The translations under genes were made by a program, and so were the position numbers. Below are positions 25,891 through 35,156 of a DNA stretch of 64,000 nucleotides, piece by piece (position 1 is the first letter of the stretch; each line of letters opens with the position of its first letter). The notes under the pieces were generated by a model that was given only the letters and a program-made list of their open reading frames with translations, was not told where the DNA came from and ran no database searches. This DNA is from Mycolicibacterium flavescens (GTDB taxonomy: Bacteria > Actinomycetota > Actinomycetes > Mycobacteriales > Mycobacteriaceae), in NCBI RefSeq assembly GCF_001722335.1, contig NZ_MIHA01000001.1, positions 434,001 through 498,000 on the forward strand. Direction: 5' to 3'.

Positions 25891-27363
25891 GTGCAGCTAG
25901 CAGTTCAGGCTGATCCGCCGGTCTATGGCCCCTCGCCCAGTTACTCACCTACGTCTCGCCGCAGCTCGAAGCTGATGGTTGCTGGCGTTGCGGTGGCAAG
26001 TGCTGGTGTTCTCGCGGTCAGCCCGGTAGCCCCCATGCCCAACATCCAGGACGTCTCGGAGCGCGCGGCACAGGCCGCGGCGGTCCAGTTGACGGCGGCC
26101 ACCAACCCGTTCGTGGTGTGGGGCCAGTCGATCGCCGACACCTTCGACAGCCTGTCGACGCTGACGGCGGGCGCCACCGGCGCGACGTCGAACCTCGTCA
26201 GCGCCTTGGGTACCGGCTACATCTTCCAGGAAATCGCCAACGTCCTGGTGCAGAACGTCCTGAACCCCGGGCCTCTGCTCAACGAGTTCATGAACTTCAA
26301 CACCAACTTCGGTCCCGTCATCGAGACCGCCCTCTCGGGCACGGCCACCGCGATGCAGACGGCGTTCGCGCAGCTCCCGGGCGTGCTGGAGGATTCGCTG
26401 GGCCACCTCGGGCAGGGTCAGTTCTTCGAGGCGTACTCGAAGATCAACGGCTGGTTCGTGCTCCAATACCTCGGTGGGATGCGTCCGCTCATCCCGATCC
26501 TGTCGATCCCCGCGCAGTTCGTGGCGAACCTGCCCGGCGCGGTGCAACTGCCCGCCCTGCTCGACGTCATTTCCGAGTTCGCGGTCACCAAGGCGATTTT
26601 CGAGCCGATCGTGGGCTCGATCGTCCAGACCACGGAGGTGCTCGACGCGGTCCGCGAGGCGGTCGTGGCGGGCAACCTGCTCGACGCCGTCACCAACCTG
26701 GTGAACCTGCCGGTTCTCGCGGTGAACGCTCTGTTCAACGGATTCACCCCGGCCGTCTCCACTGCGGAGTGGCAGGGCCTGCTCGACCGTGGTCTGTTCA
26801 CCTACCTGGCGGTCACGCTGCCGAACCAGATCGCCAACGCGATCAAGCCGCCGGCTCCCCCGGCTCCTGAAGTGAGCACGTTGGGCGGACCGGCTGAGTT
26901 CAGCCTCGGCGCCGACACGGTCGGGATCAGCATCGTCAGCGAAGGCGAAGGCGAAGGCGAAGGCACCGGCGAGGGCACCGATGAGGGCGCTGCTGCCGGC
27001 GAAGGCGAAGGCACCGGTGCGGACGGGGGTGCCGCCGGCGGTGAGGGTGAAGGCTCCGGCGCAGGCGAGAACGCCGGCGGCGGAGGCACCGGCGGCGAGA
27101 CCGGCACCGGCACCGACGAGACCGACGAAGGTGACGACGACACCGACGAGACCGACGAGGGTGACGACGACACCGAGACCGACGAGGGCGATGACGACAC
27201 CGACGCCGGCGAGGGCGACGACGACACCGACGCCGGCGACGACGACAGCGACACCGGTGCGGGCAGCGGCTCGAACACCGGTGGCGGCTCCAACGGGGGC
27301 GGCGACTCGGACGGCGGCTCCAACGGGGGCGGCGACTCCGACGGTGGCTCCGACGACAAGTAA
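25891..27363 (+). CDS. Secreted mycobacterial protein with Gly/Asp/Glu-rich repeat tail, iron-box controlled
   Basis: 490 aa, GTG 25891 with AGGAGA upstream. Basic N-terminus, then a hydrophobic segment (LMVAGVAVASAGVLAVSPVA) as signal or anchor. Residues 50-320 are largely amphipathic helical (PFVVWGQSIADTFDSL, NVLVQNVLNPGPLLNEF), like the conserved part of several mycobacterial PE/PPE-independent surface proteins. From about 350 the chain is low-complexity: GEGEGEG, then repeated TDEGDDDTDE-type units, then GGGSNGGGDSDGG. The acidic units could bind cations. With the IdeR box upstream, an iron-starvation role is inferred; the family is not recognised. Confidence 0.8.
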   Translation: MQLAVQADPPVYGPSPSYSPTSRRSSKLMVAGVAVASAGVLAVSPVAPMPNIQDVSERAAQAAAVQLTAATNPFVVWGQSIADTFDSLSTLTAGATGATSNLVSALGTGYIFQEIANVLVQNVLNPGPLLNEFMNFNTNFGPVIETALSGTATAMQTAFAQLPGVLEDSLGHLGQGQFFEAYSKINGWFVLQYLGGMRPLIPILSIPAQFVANLPGAVQLPALLDVISEFAVTKAIFEPIVGSIVQTTEVLDAVREAVVAGNLLDAVTNLVNLPVLAVNALFNGFTPAVSTAEWQGLLDRGLFTYLAVTLPNQIANAIKPPAPPAPEVSTLGGPAEFSLGADTVGISIVSEGEGEGEGTGEGTDEGAAAGEGEGTGADGGAAGGEGEGSGAGENAGGGGTGGETGTGTDETDEGDDDTDETDEGDDDTETDEGDDDTDAGEGDDDTDAGDDDSDTGAGSGSNTGGGSNGGGDSDGGSNGGGDSDGGSDDK

Positions 27364-27374
27364 GTAGGTACGAC

Positions 27375-27408
27375 GAGACGGCCCCCTCGGCAACGAGGGG
27401 GCCGTCTC
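27375..27408. terminator. Strong hairpin terminator
   Basis: Perfect 15-bp stem, arms beginning GAGACGGCCCC and ending GGGGCCGTCTC, closed by a GCAA tetraloop, 12 bp after the stop of the acidic-repeat gene. No U-tract follows, the common mycobacterial form. It may serve the convergent amidohydrolase gene as well. Confidence 0.88.
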
Positions 27409-27437
27409 CCGTGTGGGTCAGTAGCCGGGGCGCGCGG

Positions 27438-29198
27438 TCAGCGCGCGCCGCGCACCAGCCGGCCGGGGCGGGCCCCGGTGTCGGTGCCGTTGCGACGGGT
27501 CACGACGCCGGTGACGATCGTTGCGTCGTAACCGGAGGCGCCCTGCACCAACCGTTTTCCGCCCGCGGGCAGGTCGTAGGCCATGTGCGGGGCGTGCAAG
27601 GTCAACGCGTCCATGTCGATGACGTTGAGGTCGGCCTTCTTGCCCACCTGGATCACCCCGCGGTCGGACAGGCCGAACAGTTGCGCGGTGTCGTGGGACT
27701 GTTTGCGGATCACGTACTCCAACGGGAGCTTGTCGCCGCGGTGCCGGTCCCGCGCCCAGTGGGTGAGCAGGAACGTCGGATAGGACGCGTCGCAGATCAT
27801 GCCGCAGTGCGCGCCGCCGTCCGACAGCCCGACGACGCCCGCCGGGTGCAGCAGCATCTCCCTGATCGCGTCGTGATTTCCGTAGAAGTAGTTGAAGAAC
27901 GGCAGCATCAGCATCGCCGACGCATCCCGCTCCAGCATCAGGTCGTACAGCGTCGCCAGCGGATCCTCGCCGCGCTCGGCGGCGATGGTGGCGACCGCGC
28001 GGTCCGGTGTCGGCTCGTAATCCGGCGGCTCGCCGAGCGTGTAGATGCGTTCCAGCGAATACTGGACGAGCGCGAACATGTTGTCGAACAACAGGTTCGG
28101 GTCTGGCGGCAGATCGCCCTCGGCCAGGATCGCGGCCTTGACCGCGGGATCGGCAAGGCGCTCAGCCAGCTCGTCGCGGCTGCATTCGGCCTTGAGCCGG
28201 CGGAAGGTCGGGCGGTGGGTGAATGCGTGGTGGCCCGGGAATCCGAACAGCATCCCGAACGGGCGCGCGGCGATCTGCGGGTACAACTGGCTTCCGGCCG
28301 CGTGGGCCTCGGCCGAGATGTCGAGTTGTTCGCGCCACAGGTCGGGTGCGGCGTCGACCTGGATCATCCCGAATGAGATGGGGCGGTCGATCTCGCGGCC
28401 CAGCCGCGTCATCCACTCCAGTTCCTTCTTGGGCCCGATGATGTCCTCACCCGCGACGCCCTGCGGCGCGAGTTCGAACACCGCCCGCCCGCCGGCCGCC
28501 ATCGCCCGGCCGAGGCCGAACAGTTCCTCTTCGGCGGCGAACGTGCCCGGCACCGGCTCACCGTCGATGGCCCGGTGCCCCAGCGTGCGCGAGGTCGAAA
28601 AGCCCAGCGCCCCAGCCTCGACGGCCTCCTGCACGATGCGGGCCATGGCGGCGATGTCCTCGGACGAGGCGGGCTCGTTGCGGGCGCCGCGCTCGCCCAT
28701 CGCGTAGGCCCGCACCGCGCCGTGCGCGATCTGGCTTCCGACGTCGATGGCGAAGTGCTGGTCTCCGATGACGTCGAGGTACTCGGGGTAGCTCTCCCAT
28801 CCCCACGAGATGCCCTCGGTGAGCGCCGTGCCGGGGATGTCTTCGACGCCTTCCATCAGCCCGATCAGCCAGTCCTCGCGGCCCGGCCGCACCGGCGCGA
28901 ACCCGACGCCGCAGTTGCCGGTCACGACCGTGGTGACGCCGTGACCGCTGGACGGTTCGAGCATGCTGTCCCAGCTGACCTGCCCGTCGTAGTGGGTGTG
29001 GATGTCGACGAACCCGGGTGCGACGAACTTGCCTGTCGCGTCGATGGTTTCGGCGGCCTCCCCCTCGAGCGGCGGGTCGGCCGGACCGCGCCGGCGGACC
29101 TCGACGATCGCACCGTCCTTGATGCCGACGTCGGCGGTGAACCGGTCCGCGCCGGTGCCGTCGACGACCGTTCCGCCGGTGATCTTCAGATCGAACAC
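27438..29198 (-). CDS. N-acyl-D-amino-acid deacylase-like amidohydrolase
   Basis: 586 aa. Composite beta-sandwich at both ends around a TIM-barrel metallo-hydrolase. Metal ligands H67-x-H69 in [19 protein letters not shown] and GGAHCGM motifs are typical of the D-aminoacylase / dihydroorotase superfamily; the Asp in LSDGGAHC is the catalytic acid. Expected to hydrolyse N-acyl-D-amino acids or related amides in the cytoplasm. Divergent from the Rieske gene with a shared operator candidate between them. Confidence 0.88.
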   Translation of the reverse strand: MFDLKITGGTVVDGTGADRFTADVGIKDGAIVEVRRRGPADPPLEGEAAETIDATGKFVAPGFVDIHTHYDGQVSWDSMLEPSSGHGVTTVVTGNCGVGFAPVRPGREDWLIGLMEGVEDIPGTALTEGISWGWESYPEYLDVIGDQHFAIDVGSQIAHGAVRAYAMGERGARNEPASSEDIAAMARIVQEAVEAGALGFSTSRTLGHRAIDGEPVPGTFAAEEELFGLGRAMAAGGRAVFELAPQGVAGEDIIGPKKELEWMTRLGREIDRPISFGMIQVDAAPDLWREQLDISAEAHAAGSQLYPQIAARPFGMLFGFPGHHAFTHRPTFRRLKAECSRDELAERLADPAVKAAILAEGDLPPDPNLLFDNMFALVQYSLERIYTLGEPPDYEPTPDRAVATIAAERGEDPLATLYDLMLERDASAMLMLPFFNYFYGNHDAIREMLLHPAGVVGLSDGGAHCGMICDASYPTFLLTHWARDRHRGDKLPLEYVIRKQSHDTAQLFGLSDRGVIQVGKKADLNVIDMDALTLHAPHMAYDLPAGGKRLVQGASGYDATIVTGVVTRRNGTDTGARPGRLVRGAR

Positions 29199-29242
29199 GA
29201 TTAGCCTCCGAAAGCACGCGTCAGCGGATACCCTCGGCGGGA

Positions 29243-29259
29243 CTGTAACACCGTTACAG
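29243..29259. promoter_or_regulatory. Palindromic operator between amidohydrolase and Rieske genes
   Basis: Perfect arms CTGTAAC and GTTACAG around ACC. It lies 32 bp before the Rieske start and 45 bp before the divergent start. The TetR protein encoded behind the Rieske gene is the natural binder. Confidence 0.65.
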
Positions 29260-29290
29260 GGCGGTGGCGGCGACTTTGGGAGGACCGATC

Positions 29291-30616
29291 GTGACGCGTA
29301 CAGCGCCGGATGTCCGCCGTGAGGACGCCATCGGCGTGCCGCCCGCGCGCCCCACCCTGGTACCCGCCCACCGCTACTACTCCGCCGAATTCGCCGGCCT
29401 CGAAACCGAGCGGATGTGGCCTCGGGTGTGGCAGGTGGCGTGCACGGTCGACCATGTCGCCGAGCCGGGTGACTTCTTCGAATACCGCTGCGGCTCTTAT
29501 TCGGTACTCATCGTCCGCGGTGACGGCGGCGTACTGCGCGGCTTCCAGAACGCGTGTCGGCACCGCGGCAATTCGCTGTGCTCGGGCGCCGGCTCCGGCC
29601 TGCGCGAGGTGCGGTGCGGCTACCACGGCTGGACGTGGGACCTGGCCGGACAGCTGCGCCGGGTACCGAACCGCAAGGGGTTCGGCGAACTGCGGCTGCA
29701 CGATCTGCCGCTGGTTGCGGTCGCGGTCGACACCTGGGAGCGGCTGGTGTTCGTCAACCTCGACCGCGACGCGATGCCGCTGCTGGACTACCTCGAGGAG
29801 ATGCCCGGCGACGTGGCCTGGTGCCGGCTCGGCGACTTCCGCTGCTACGCGACGATGACCATCGACGTCGACGCGAACTGGAAGACCATCGCCGACGGAT
29901 ACAGCGAGACCTACCACATCCAGACCCTGCATCCCGAGCTGCACCGGTGCATGGACGACGTGTACGCGCCGCAACGGATCTGGGGCCACACCGGCAAGTC
30001 CGAACAGGTCTACGGCGTGCCGAGCCCGCAGCTGAAGGAACAGCTCAGCGACGCCGAGGTGTGGGACGCCTACGTCAGCACCCAGGGCGCGCTGATGGGC
30101 GTCGAGGAGGGCACGCCGCTACCGGATGACCGCGAGCCCGGCGCGTCGGTCGCCGACGTGATCGCCGCGCGCACACGGACGTTCGCCGCGTCGCGCGGGG
30201 TCGACCTGGGCTGGGCCACCACCGATCAGGTGATGCGGCTGCACCAGTACAACGTGTTCCCGAACATGACCTTGTTGGCCAACGCCGATCATCTGACGGT
30301 GATGACGTCGCACCCGGGTCCGGATCCGGATCACGGCGAGCTGGTGATGCTGCTGTGGTCGCGGATACCGCCGGGGTCGCCGCGCACCAAACCGGTCGAC
30401 GTGCGGATGTCGGCGGACGAGGCCCACCCCGGGCTGGTCCTCACCCAGGACATCTCGGTGCTGCCCGGCCTTCAGCGCGGCCTGCACCAGCCGGGTTTCA
30501 CCCACCTGACGCTGTCGAACGAGGAGCGCCGGGTGATCAACATGCACCGCAACCTCGAGCGCTATCTCGATCTGCCCGAGGCCGAGCGGATGACCGGAGG
30601 CGAGTCCGGTGCCTGA
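29291..30616 (+). CDS. Rieske [2Fe-2S] aromatic ring-hydroxylating oxygenase
   Basis: 441 aa, GTG 29291 with GGGAGG upstream. Rieske ligands C89-x-H91 (CRHRGN) and C109-x2-H112 (CGYHGW). Mononuclear iron site H209 and H214 in ETYHIQTLHPE. The catalytic half belongs to the choline monooxygenase / vanillate-type alpha subunits. Overlaps the downstream TetR gene by 8 bp, so the oxygenase and its likely regulator form one operon. No ferredoxin or reductase gene lies nearby. Confidence 0.9.
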   Translation: MTRTAPDVRREDAIGVPPARPTLVPAHRYYSAEFAGLETERMWPRVWQVACTVDHVAEPGDFFEYRCGSYSVLIVRGDGGVLRGFQNACRHRGNSLCSGAGSGLREVRCGYHGWTWDLAGQLRRVPNRKGFGELRLHDLPLVAVAVDTWERLVFVNLDRDAMPLLDYLEEMPGDVAWCRLGDFRCYATMTIDVDANWKTIADGYSETYHIQTLHPELHRCMDDVYAPQRIWGHTGKSEQVYGVPSPQLKEQLSDAEVWDAYVSTQGALMGVEEGTPLPDDREPGASVADVIAARTRTFAASRGVDLGWATTDQVMRLHQYNVFPNMTLLANADHLTVMTSHPGPDPDHGELVMLLWSRIPPGSPRTKPVDVRMSADEAHPGLVLTQDISVLPGLQRGLHQPGFTHLTLSNEERRVINMHRNLERYLDLPEAERMTGGESGA

Positions 30617-31256
30617 ACCGGCGGTCACCGCCGAGGCCGTCTTCGACGCCGCCGCCGCCATGATCGAACTCGACGGCGTGGACCGCTTCACCATGCGCGG
30701 GCTGGCCAACCGGCTCAACGTCGCGGTGACGTCGATCTACTGGCATGTCGGCGGACGGGACAAACTGTTCGACGGCTTGGTGGACCGGCTGCTCGACGAG
30801 ATGGCGCACCTGCCGATGACCGGGGACACGGCGGTCGACCGCATCGCCTCACTGGCGCACGCACAGCGGCGGCTGCTGATCCAGCGGCAGCACCTGCTGG
30901 CCATCGCGCACTCCCGCGACACCACCCCGAAGCTGTTCCTGCCGGTTCAGCGCGCGCTGGCAGGCCAACTGGCCGAACTCGGCGTGACCGGCGCAGACGC
31001 GGCGCTGGTGTTGCGCGCGGTCGAGGTGCACGTGATCTCCTCGGCGGTCATGCAGTTCGCCGCGGTGCGCGGCGACAAGCACGACGAGGAGGACCCGTCG
31101 CTGTGGACCGACGACTGGCCGGACCGGGCGCTGGTCGAGGCGCTGCAGTCACCGACCGACTACGACGCGGTGTTCACCTACGGGCTGCAGGCTCTGCTGG
31201 CACCGCTGCGGGCCGGGCAGCCCGATCCAACCGACGACGGCGGCGTCACCGCGTAG
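30609..31256 (+). CDS. TetR family transcriptional regulator
   Basis: 215 aa, GTG start with GGAGG 9 bases upstream inside the oxygenase gene. Helix-turn-helix FTMRGLANRLNVAVTSIYWHVG (residues about 27-48, two spans). The C-terminal part resembles the TetR_C class found beside catabolic genes. Probably represses the oxygenase operon, and perhaps the divergent amidohydrolase, through the CTGTAAC/GTTACAG palindrome. Effector unknown. Confidence 0.88.
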   Translation: MPEPAVTAEAVFDAAAAMIELDGVDRFTMRGLANRLNVAVTSIYWHVGGRDKLFDGLVDRLLDEMAHLPMTGDTAVDRIASLAHAQRRLLIQRQHLLAIAHSRDTTPKLFLPVQRALAGQLAELGVTGADAALVLRAVEVHVISSAVMQFAAVRGDKHDEEDPSLWTDDWPDRALVEALQSPTDYDAVFTYGLQALLAPLRAGQPDPTDDGGVTA

Positions 31257-31274
31257 TCCCCTGCGAGTCCTGTC

Positions 31275-33485
31275 CTACTTGCGCGGCAGCCCGAGGATCA
31301 TCTGGGCGATGATGTTGAGCTGAATCTCCTTGGTGCCACCGCCGATGAGTTCGGCGGGCACCCGCAGATACGGCCGCACGACGTCGGAGTCGACGGCCAT
31401 CGCCGATCGGCCCGCTGACTCAAGCGTGGCCGGAAACGTGCGCCGCAGCAGCACGTTCATCGCGACTTTGGCGATGCTGGACGCCGGGCCGGAGGCCTGC
31501 CCGTCGAGCAGCCGGATGGTCTCGCGCACCCCCAGCGCCTTGATCGCGTTGGCGTACGCGTCGAGTTCGCCGAGTTGGCGCAGCACATCGCTGTCGGGCG
31601 CCCGGTCCAGCGTCCGCAGCGGCGCCGCGCGGTCGAACTGCACGTAACCGCTGATCGCGGAACGCTCTTCGGCCATCGTCGCGATGGCCAGCGCCCACCC
31701 CCCGGTCGGCTCGCCGAGCAGCATCGCGTCGGGCACGAACACGTCGGTCAGGAAGACCTCGTTGAACTCCTCCTCGCCGCTGGCCTGTTTGATCGGTTGG
31801 ACTTCGATGCCGGCCGAGCGCATGTCGACGATGAAGTACCCGATGCCGCGGTGTCTGGGCGCATCCGGATCGGTGCGCGCCAGAAGTGCACCGTAGTCGG
31901 CCCGGTGCGCCGAGGACGTCCAGATTTTGTGCCCGTTGATCCGCCATCCGCCGTCGACTCTGGTCGCCCTGGTGGTGAGCGCGGCCAGGTCCGAGCCCGC
32001 ACCCGGTTCGCTGAACAACTGGCACCAGGCGAGTTCACCGCGCTGTGTCGGCGGAATCAGCTGCTGGGCAAGCTCTTCGGAGCCCGCCCGGATCAGTGAG
32101 GGCAGAATCCACTCGGCGATCCCCAGCGACGGCCGCACCAGCGACGGCCGTTTGGTGAACTCCTCGTCGATGATCAGCTGCCGCAGCGGGCTGGCGTCGA
32201 GGCCCCACGGCGGCGGCCAGTGCGGCGCGATCAGACCCGCTTCGGCGATCGCCGTGCGTTGGGGCCCGGTGGCGAAATGCTCGTAGTCACCTTGTCGGCC
32301 GTGACCGTCGTTGCGCAGTGCGGCCGCCTCGTCGAGGGTCCGGGCCACGTGCGCCCGGAACTGCGCCTCGGCGTCGCCGAGGTCGACGGAGAAGTCGCGC
32401 GCGTGGGTGGTGGCGGTCTCGCCGAGCCGTCGGGCCCACCCGGTCCTGGCGCCGATCGACGCGGCCAGGCTGGTGGCCCGCCGCCAGTACAGATGCAGGT
32501 CGTGCTCCCAGGTGAAGCCGATGGCGCCGAACATGGTCAGCGTGTCGAGCACCAGGTCCGGACACGGCGCGACGGCCATCAGTGCGGCTCCGGCCGCGGC
32601 GATCGTGTGCTGTTCGATCGGGCCGCCTGCCGCGCGCACCGCGTCCCAGGTGGCGGCGCCGGCCAGTTCGCTGTTGACCAGCAGCATCGCGGCGTTGTGC
32701 TGCAGTGCCTGGAAGGTGCCGATCAGCCTGCCGAACTGCTCTCGGGTGCGCAGATGTGCGGTGGCCGCTTCCACGCACCAGCCCATGATCCCGGCGGCCA
32801 CGGCCGCGGTCAGCGCGGTGGTGATGTGTCCGGCGCGTTCGGCGGCGATACCGTCGAGCACGTCGTCGGTTCGGACGGGGTAATCACGCAGGCGGAGCCG
32901 GCCCAGGTCGGTCAGCAGGTCGGTGCCCGGCACGGCGTCGACGGTGGCCGCCGGATGGGTGGTGTCCACAGCCAGCCACACGGTTTTCCCGTCATCGGTG
33001 GCAGCTCCGAGCAATACCATTGCGGCCGAGCAGATTCCGGCGGCCAGGTCCGATGTCCCGGAGAGGGTCCAGCCGTCTCGGCCGCGCCGCGCCGTGATAC
33101 CCGAGTGCTCCGGGAGCAGCACCGCGGCCGCCGCCCCCTGCGCGAGACGCGTCAGCACCGACTCGGCAGGGCCGGCTTTGTCGGCGAGCAGCGTGACCGC
33201 GCCCGCGCAGACCGTGGGTAGCAGCGGACCGGGTAGCGCCGCCGTGCCCGCCGCCTCGAGTACACACGCGGCGTCGAGCAGGTCGCCGCCCTGGCCGCCG
33301 CATCGCTCCGGCAGGTGCACGGCGTGGAAACCGGTGCCGACGAACTCGTCCCACCACCGCGGCAGCGTTCCCTGCGCGAGGGTGTCGAACGATTCGCGGG
33401 TGGCGCTCAGCGGGGCGCGCCGTGCCGCGAACTGGGCGACCGCGTCGCTGATTTCGCGTTGTTCGGGGGTGAGCGCGAGGGTCAT
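31275..33485 (-). CDS. Double-domain acyl-CoA dehydrogenase (FadE34-like fusion)
   Basis: 736 aa, about twice the normal length. The first half (about 1-340) is a degenerate acyl-CoA dehydrogenase (ALTPEQREISDAVAQFAARR start, HLPERCGGQGGDL, RTREQFGRLIGTFQALQH). The second (about 365-736) carries SEPGAGSDLAALTT, INGHKIWTSSAHRADYG and the C-terminal IGGGTKEIQLNIIAQ. This heterodimer-in-one-chain layout is that of FadE34-type enzymes of sterol side-chain catabolism. ATGA overlap with the upstream epimerase gene, so co-translated. Confidence 0.85.
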   Translation of the reverse strand: MTLALTPEQREISDAVAQFAARRAPLSATRESFDTLAQGTLPRWWDEFVGTGFHAVHLPERCGGQGGDLLDAACVLEAAGTAALPGPLLPTVCAGAVTLLADKAGPAESVLTRLAQGAAAAVLLPEHSGITARRGRDGWTLSGTSDLAAGICSAAMVLLGAATDDGKTVWLAVDTTHPAATVDAVPGTDLLTDLGRLRLRDYPVRTDDVLDGIAAERAGHITTALTAAVAAGIMGWCVEAATAHLRTREQFGRLIGTFQALQHNAAMLLVNSELAGAATWDAVRAAGGPIEQHTIAAAGAALMAVAPCPDLVLDTLTMFGAIGFTWEHDLHLYWRRATSLAASIGARTGWARRLGETATTHARDFSVDLGDAEAQFRAHVARTLDEAAALRNDGHGRQGDYEHFATGPQRTAIAEAGLIAPHWPPPWGLDASPLRQLIIDEEFTKRPSLVRPSLGIAEWILPSLIRAGSEELAQQLIPPTQRGELAWCQLFSEPGAGSDLAALTTRATRVDGGWRINGHKIWTSSAHRADYGALLARTDPDAPRHRGIGYFIVDMRSAGIEVQPIKQASGEEEFNEVFLTDVFVPDAMLLGEPTGGWALAIATMAEERSAISGYVQFDRAAPLRTLDRAPDSDVLRQLGELDAYANAIKALGVRETIRLLDGQASGPASSIAKVAMNVLLRRTFPATLESAGRSAMAVDSDVVRPYLRVPAELIGGGTKEIQLNIIAQMILGLPRK

Positions 33486-34489
33486 CGGGGCTCCGTACGG
33501 TTGCGGCGCGAGGTCCGGAAGAAGTGGGCGGCGGCGACGATCGCCTCGGGGGTCGGCGCCGGCTGCCAACCCAGATCGTGGACCGCCTTGGAGTGGTCCA
33601 TCGGCGACATGATGTGCATCAGGCGGACGTTCAGCGGTGTCAGCATGCTGTCGCGCCGGCGGAGTCGGGCCACCCAGCTGCTGGGGTAACTCGCGGCGGC
33701 CATCAGGGCGATCGGGACACGTCGCTGCGGCGGTGTGACACCGACTGCGTTACAGCCGATCTCGAAGATCTCCCGGGCGCTCATCCAGCGCTCGGAGACG
33801 ATGTAGCGCTCGCCGGCCCTGCCGTGCCGGCCGGCCAGGATCAGCGCACGGGCGGCGTCCTCGATGCCGACGGTCTCCGACTCGTAACCGTCGATGTAGA
33901 ACGGCATCCTGCCGCTGACGGCCGCGGACAGCATCCGCCCGTGCGGGGTCGGCAGCCAGTCACCGGGGCCGTAGGTGTTGGCCACGCACATCGCGACGGC
34001 AGGCAGGTCTTTCTCGGCGCTGTAGCGCTGGACCATCCGCTCAGCGGCCACGCGGCTTCGGACGTATTCGCCGCCGACGTCGAGCCAGTTGTGTTCGGTG
34101 GTCTCGTCGGCAGGCCCGTCGGTGGAGCGTCCGATCGTGGCGATGGAACTGGTGAACACGAAGCGTTGCAGGTTTGCGGGTGCGGCCACGTCCAGCACCG
34201 CCCGCAGACCGTCGACGTTGGTGCGCCACATCGGCGCCGGGTCCAGCAACCACGGGCGGGCGTCGACCACGCAGTAGTACACGACGTCGCAGCCGCGCAT
34301 CGCCGCGCGCACGCTGTCGGCGTCGAAGATGTCCCCGCGCCGGATGTCGACGTCGAGCCCCTCGATGCCGCGGGTCGAGCTGGTGGGGCGGATCAGTACC
34401 CGCACCCGTTCGCCGTCGGCGACCAGCTGCTTGGTGACGTGCGAACCCAGGAAGCCGCTGGCGCCGATGACCAGCTTCGTCGCTGTCAC
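33482..34489 (-). CDS. NAD(P)-dependent epimerase/dehydratase-family (extended SDR) protein
   Basis: 335 aa, GTG start. Rossmann motif GASGFLGS at 9-16. FTSSIATIG supplies the catalytic Ser region. The catalytic YxxxK appears as Y-V-R-S-R: the Lys is Arg (CGC), which is unusual and may reduce or alter activity. The sequence resembles 3-beta-hydroxysteroid dehydrogenase / dihydroflavonol reductase-like proteins. First gene of an operon with the fused acyl-CoA dehydrogenase, so a CoA-thioester or sterol substrate is plausible. Confidence 0.85.
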   Translation of the reverse strand: MTATKLVIGASGFLGSHVTKQLVADGERVRVLIRPTSSTRGIEGLDVDIRRGDIFDADSVRAAMRGCDVVYYCVVDARPWLLDPAPMWRTNVDGLRAVLDVAAPANLQRFVFTSSIATIGRSTDGPADETTEHNWLDVGGEYVRSRVAAERMVQRYSAEKDLPAVAMCVANTYGPGDWLPTPHGRMLSAAVSGRMPFYIDGYESETVGIEDAARALILAGRHGRAGERYIVSERWMSAREIFEIGCNAVGVTPPQRRVPIALMAAASYPSSWVARLRRRDSMLTPLNVRLMHIMSPMDHSKAVHDLGWQPAPTPEAIVAAAHFFRTSRRNRTEPR

Positions 34490-34647
34490 CGATGACCGGC
34501 CACTGTCGACGTCCCTTCGCTCCGACGAGTGTCACCATTCGCAGTGACGATCGCGTCGCAAAGCAGAGTAATCCATGGAGTAACCGCGAGTGTCCCGCGA
34601 CCGGGAATAGGTTCGACGGCGCGGGGTTTGCAGGCCGCGCGTTCGGC

Positions 34648-35058
34648 TCAGGCGCCGCCGAACGCGAAGCGCCTGCCCGTCACACTGACCGGTTTGATCC
34701 GCACGTAATGCTGTTTGACGGTTCCGGTCCACGGAAGCAGTTGCGCGCGTTCCGCTTCGGCGATCTCGTCGTCGGTGCGCAGTGTGCCCGCGCGGCCCTT
34801 GACGATCACGCTCCACCCCTCGGCCACGTTGTGGTCGTCGGCTTCGAACAGCACGTCGTTGTTGATCATCGCGCTGACCAACTTGGTGCCCTCGGCGGTA
34901 CGGAACAGCACCGTCCGGTTCTGCACCGCGAAGTTCACCGGGAAGATCTCGGGATGGCCGTCGACGCTGGTGACCAGCCGGCCCAGCGCGACGCCCGCGA
35001 GCAGGTCCCAGCATTCACTGGCCGGCAGGATGGTGACGGGATCGGTTCTCGTGGTCAT
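34648..35058 (-). CDS. Pyridoxamine 5'-phosphate oxidase-like flavin-binding protein
   Basis: 136 aa from ATG 35058. Split-barrel fold: CWDLLAGVALGRLVTSVDGH, PEIFPVNFAVQNRTVLFRTA, EGTKLVSAMINND, GWSVIVKGRAG, ending in RFAFGG. Such proteins bind FMN or F420; close relatives occur in the mycobacterial dormancy regulon. It lies 98 bp downstream of the universal stress protein gene on the same strand. A DosR-like box sits at -34 to -53 relative to the ATG. Confidence 0.85.
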   Translation of the reverse strand: MTTRTDPVTILPASECWDLLAGVALGRLVTSVDGHPEIFPVNFAVQNRTVLFRTAEGTKLVSAMINNDVLFEADDHNVAEGWSVIVKGRAGTLRTDDEIAEAERAQLLPWTGTVKQHYVRIKPVSVTGRRFAFGGA

Positions 35059-35091
35059 ACACCCGACGCTATTGCGCTGCCCGAACGTCGG

Positions 35092-35111
35092 GAAGTGACG
35101 GAAGTCCCTCA
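35092..35111 (-). promoter_or_regulatory. DosR-like box before the PPOX gene
   Basis: On the minus strand TGAGGGACTTCCGTCACTTC keeps an intact GGGACT half and matches 12 of 20 consensus positions (11 of the 14 core). Weak on its own; the neighbouring box and the gene types support it. Confidence 0.4.
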
Positions 35112-35156
35112 CCGCCAGACCATATGGCCCCGATATGGCCCGGACACGGCTCAGGC

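Noticed and set aside
26940..27360. Repeat-rich stretch that could suggest a tandem array or CRISPR
   Set aside because: The repeats are codon-level (Gly-Glu, Asp-Asp-Asp-Thr) within an intact reading frame, with no constant-length spacers.
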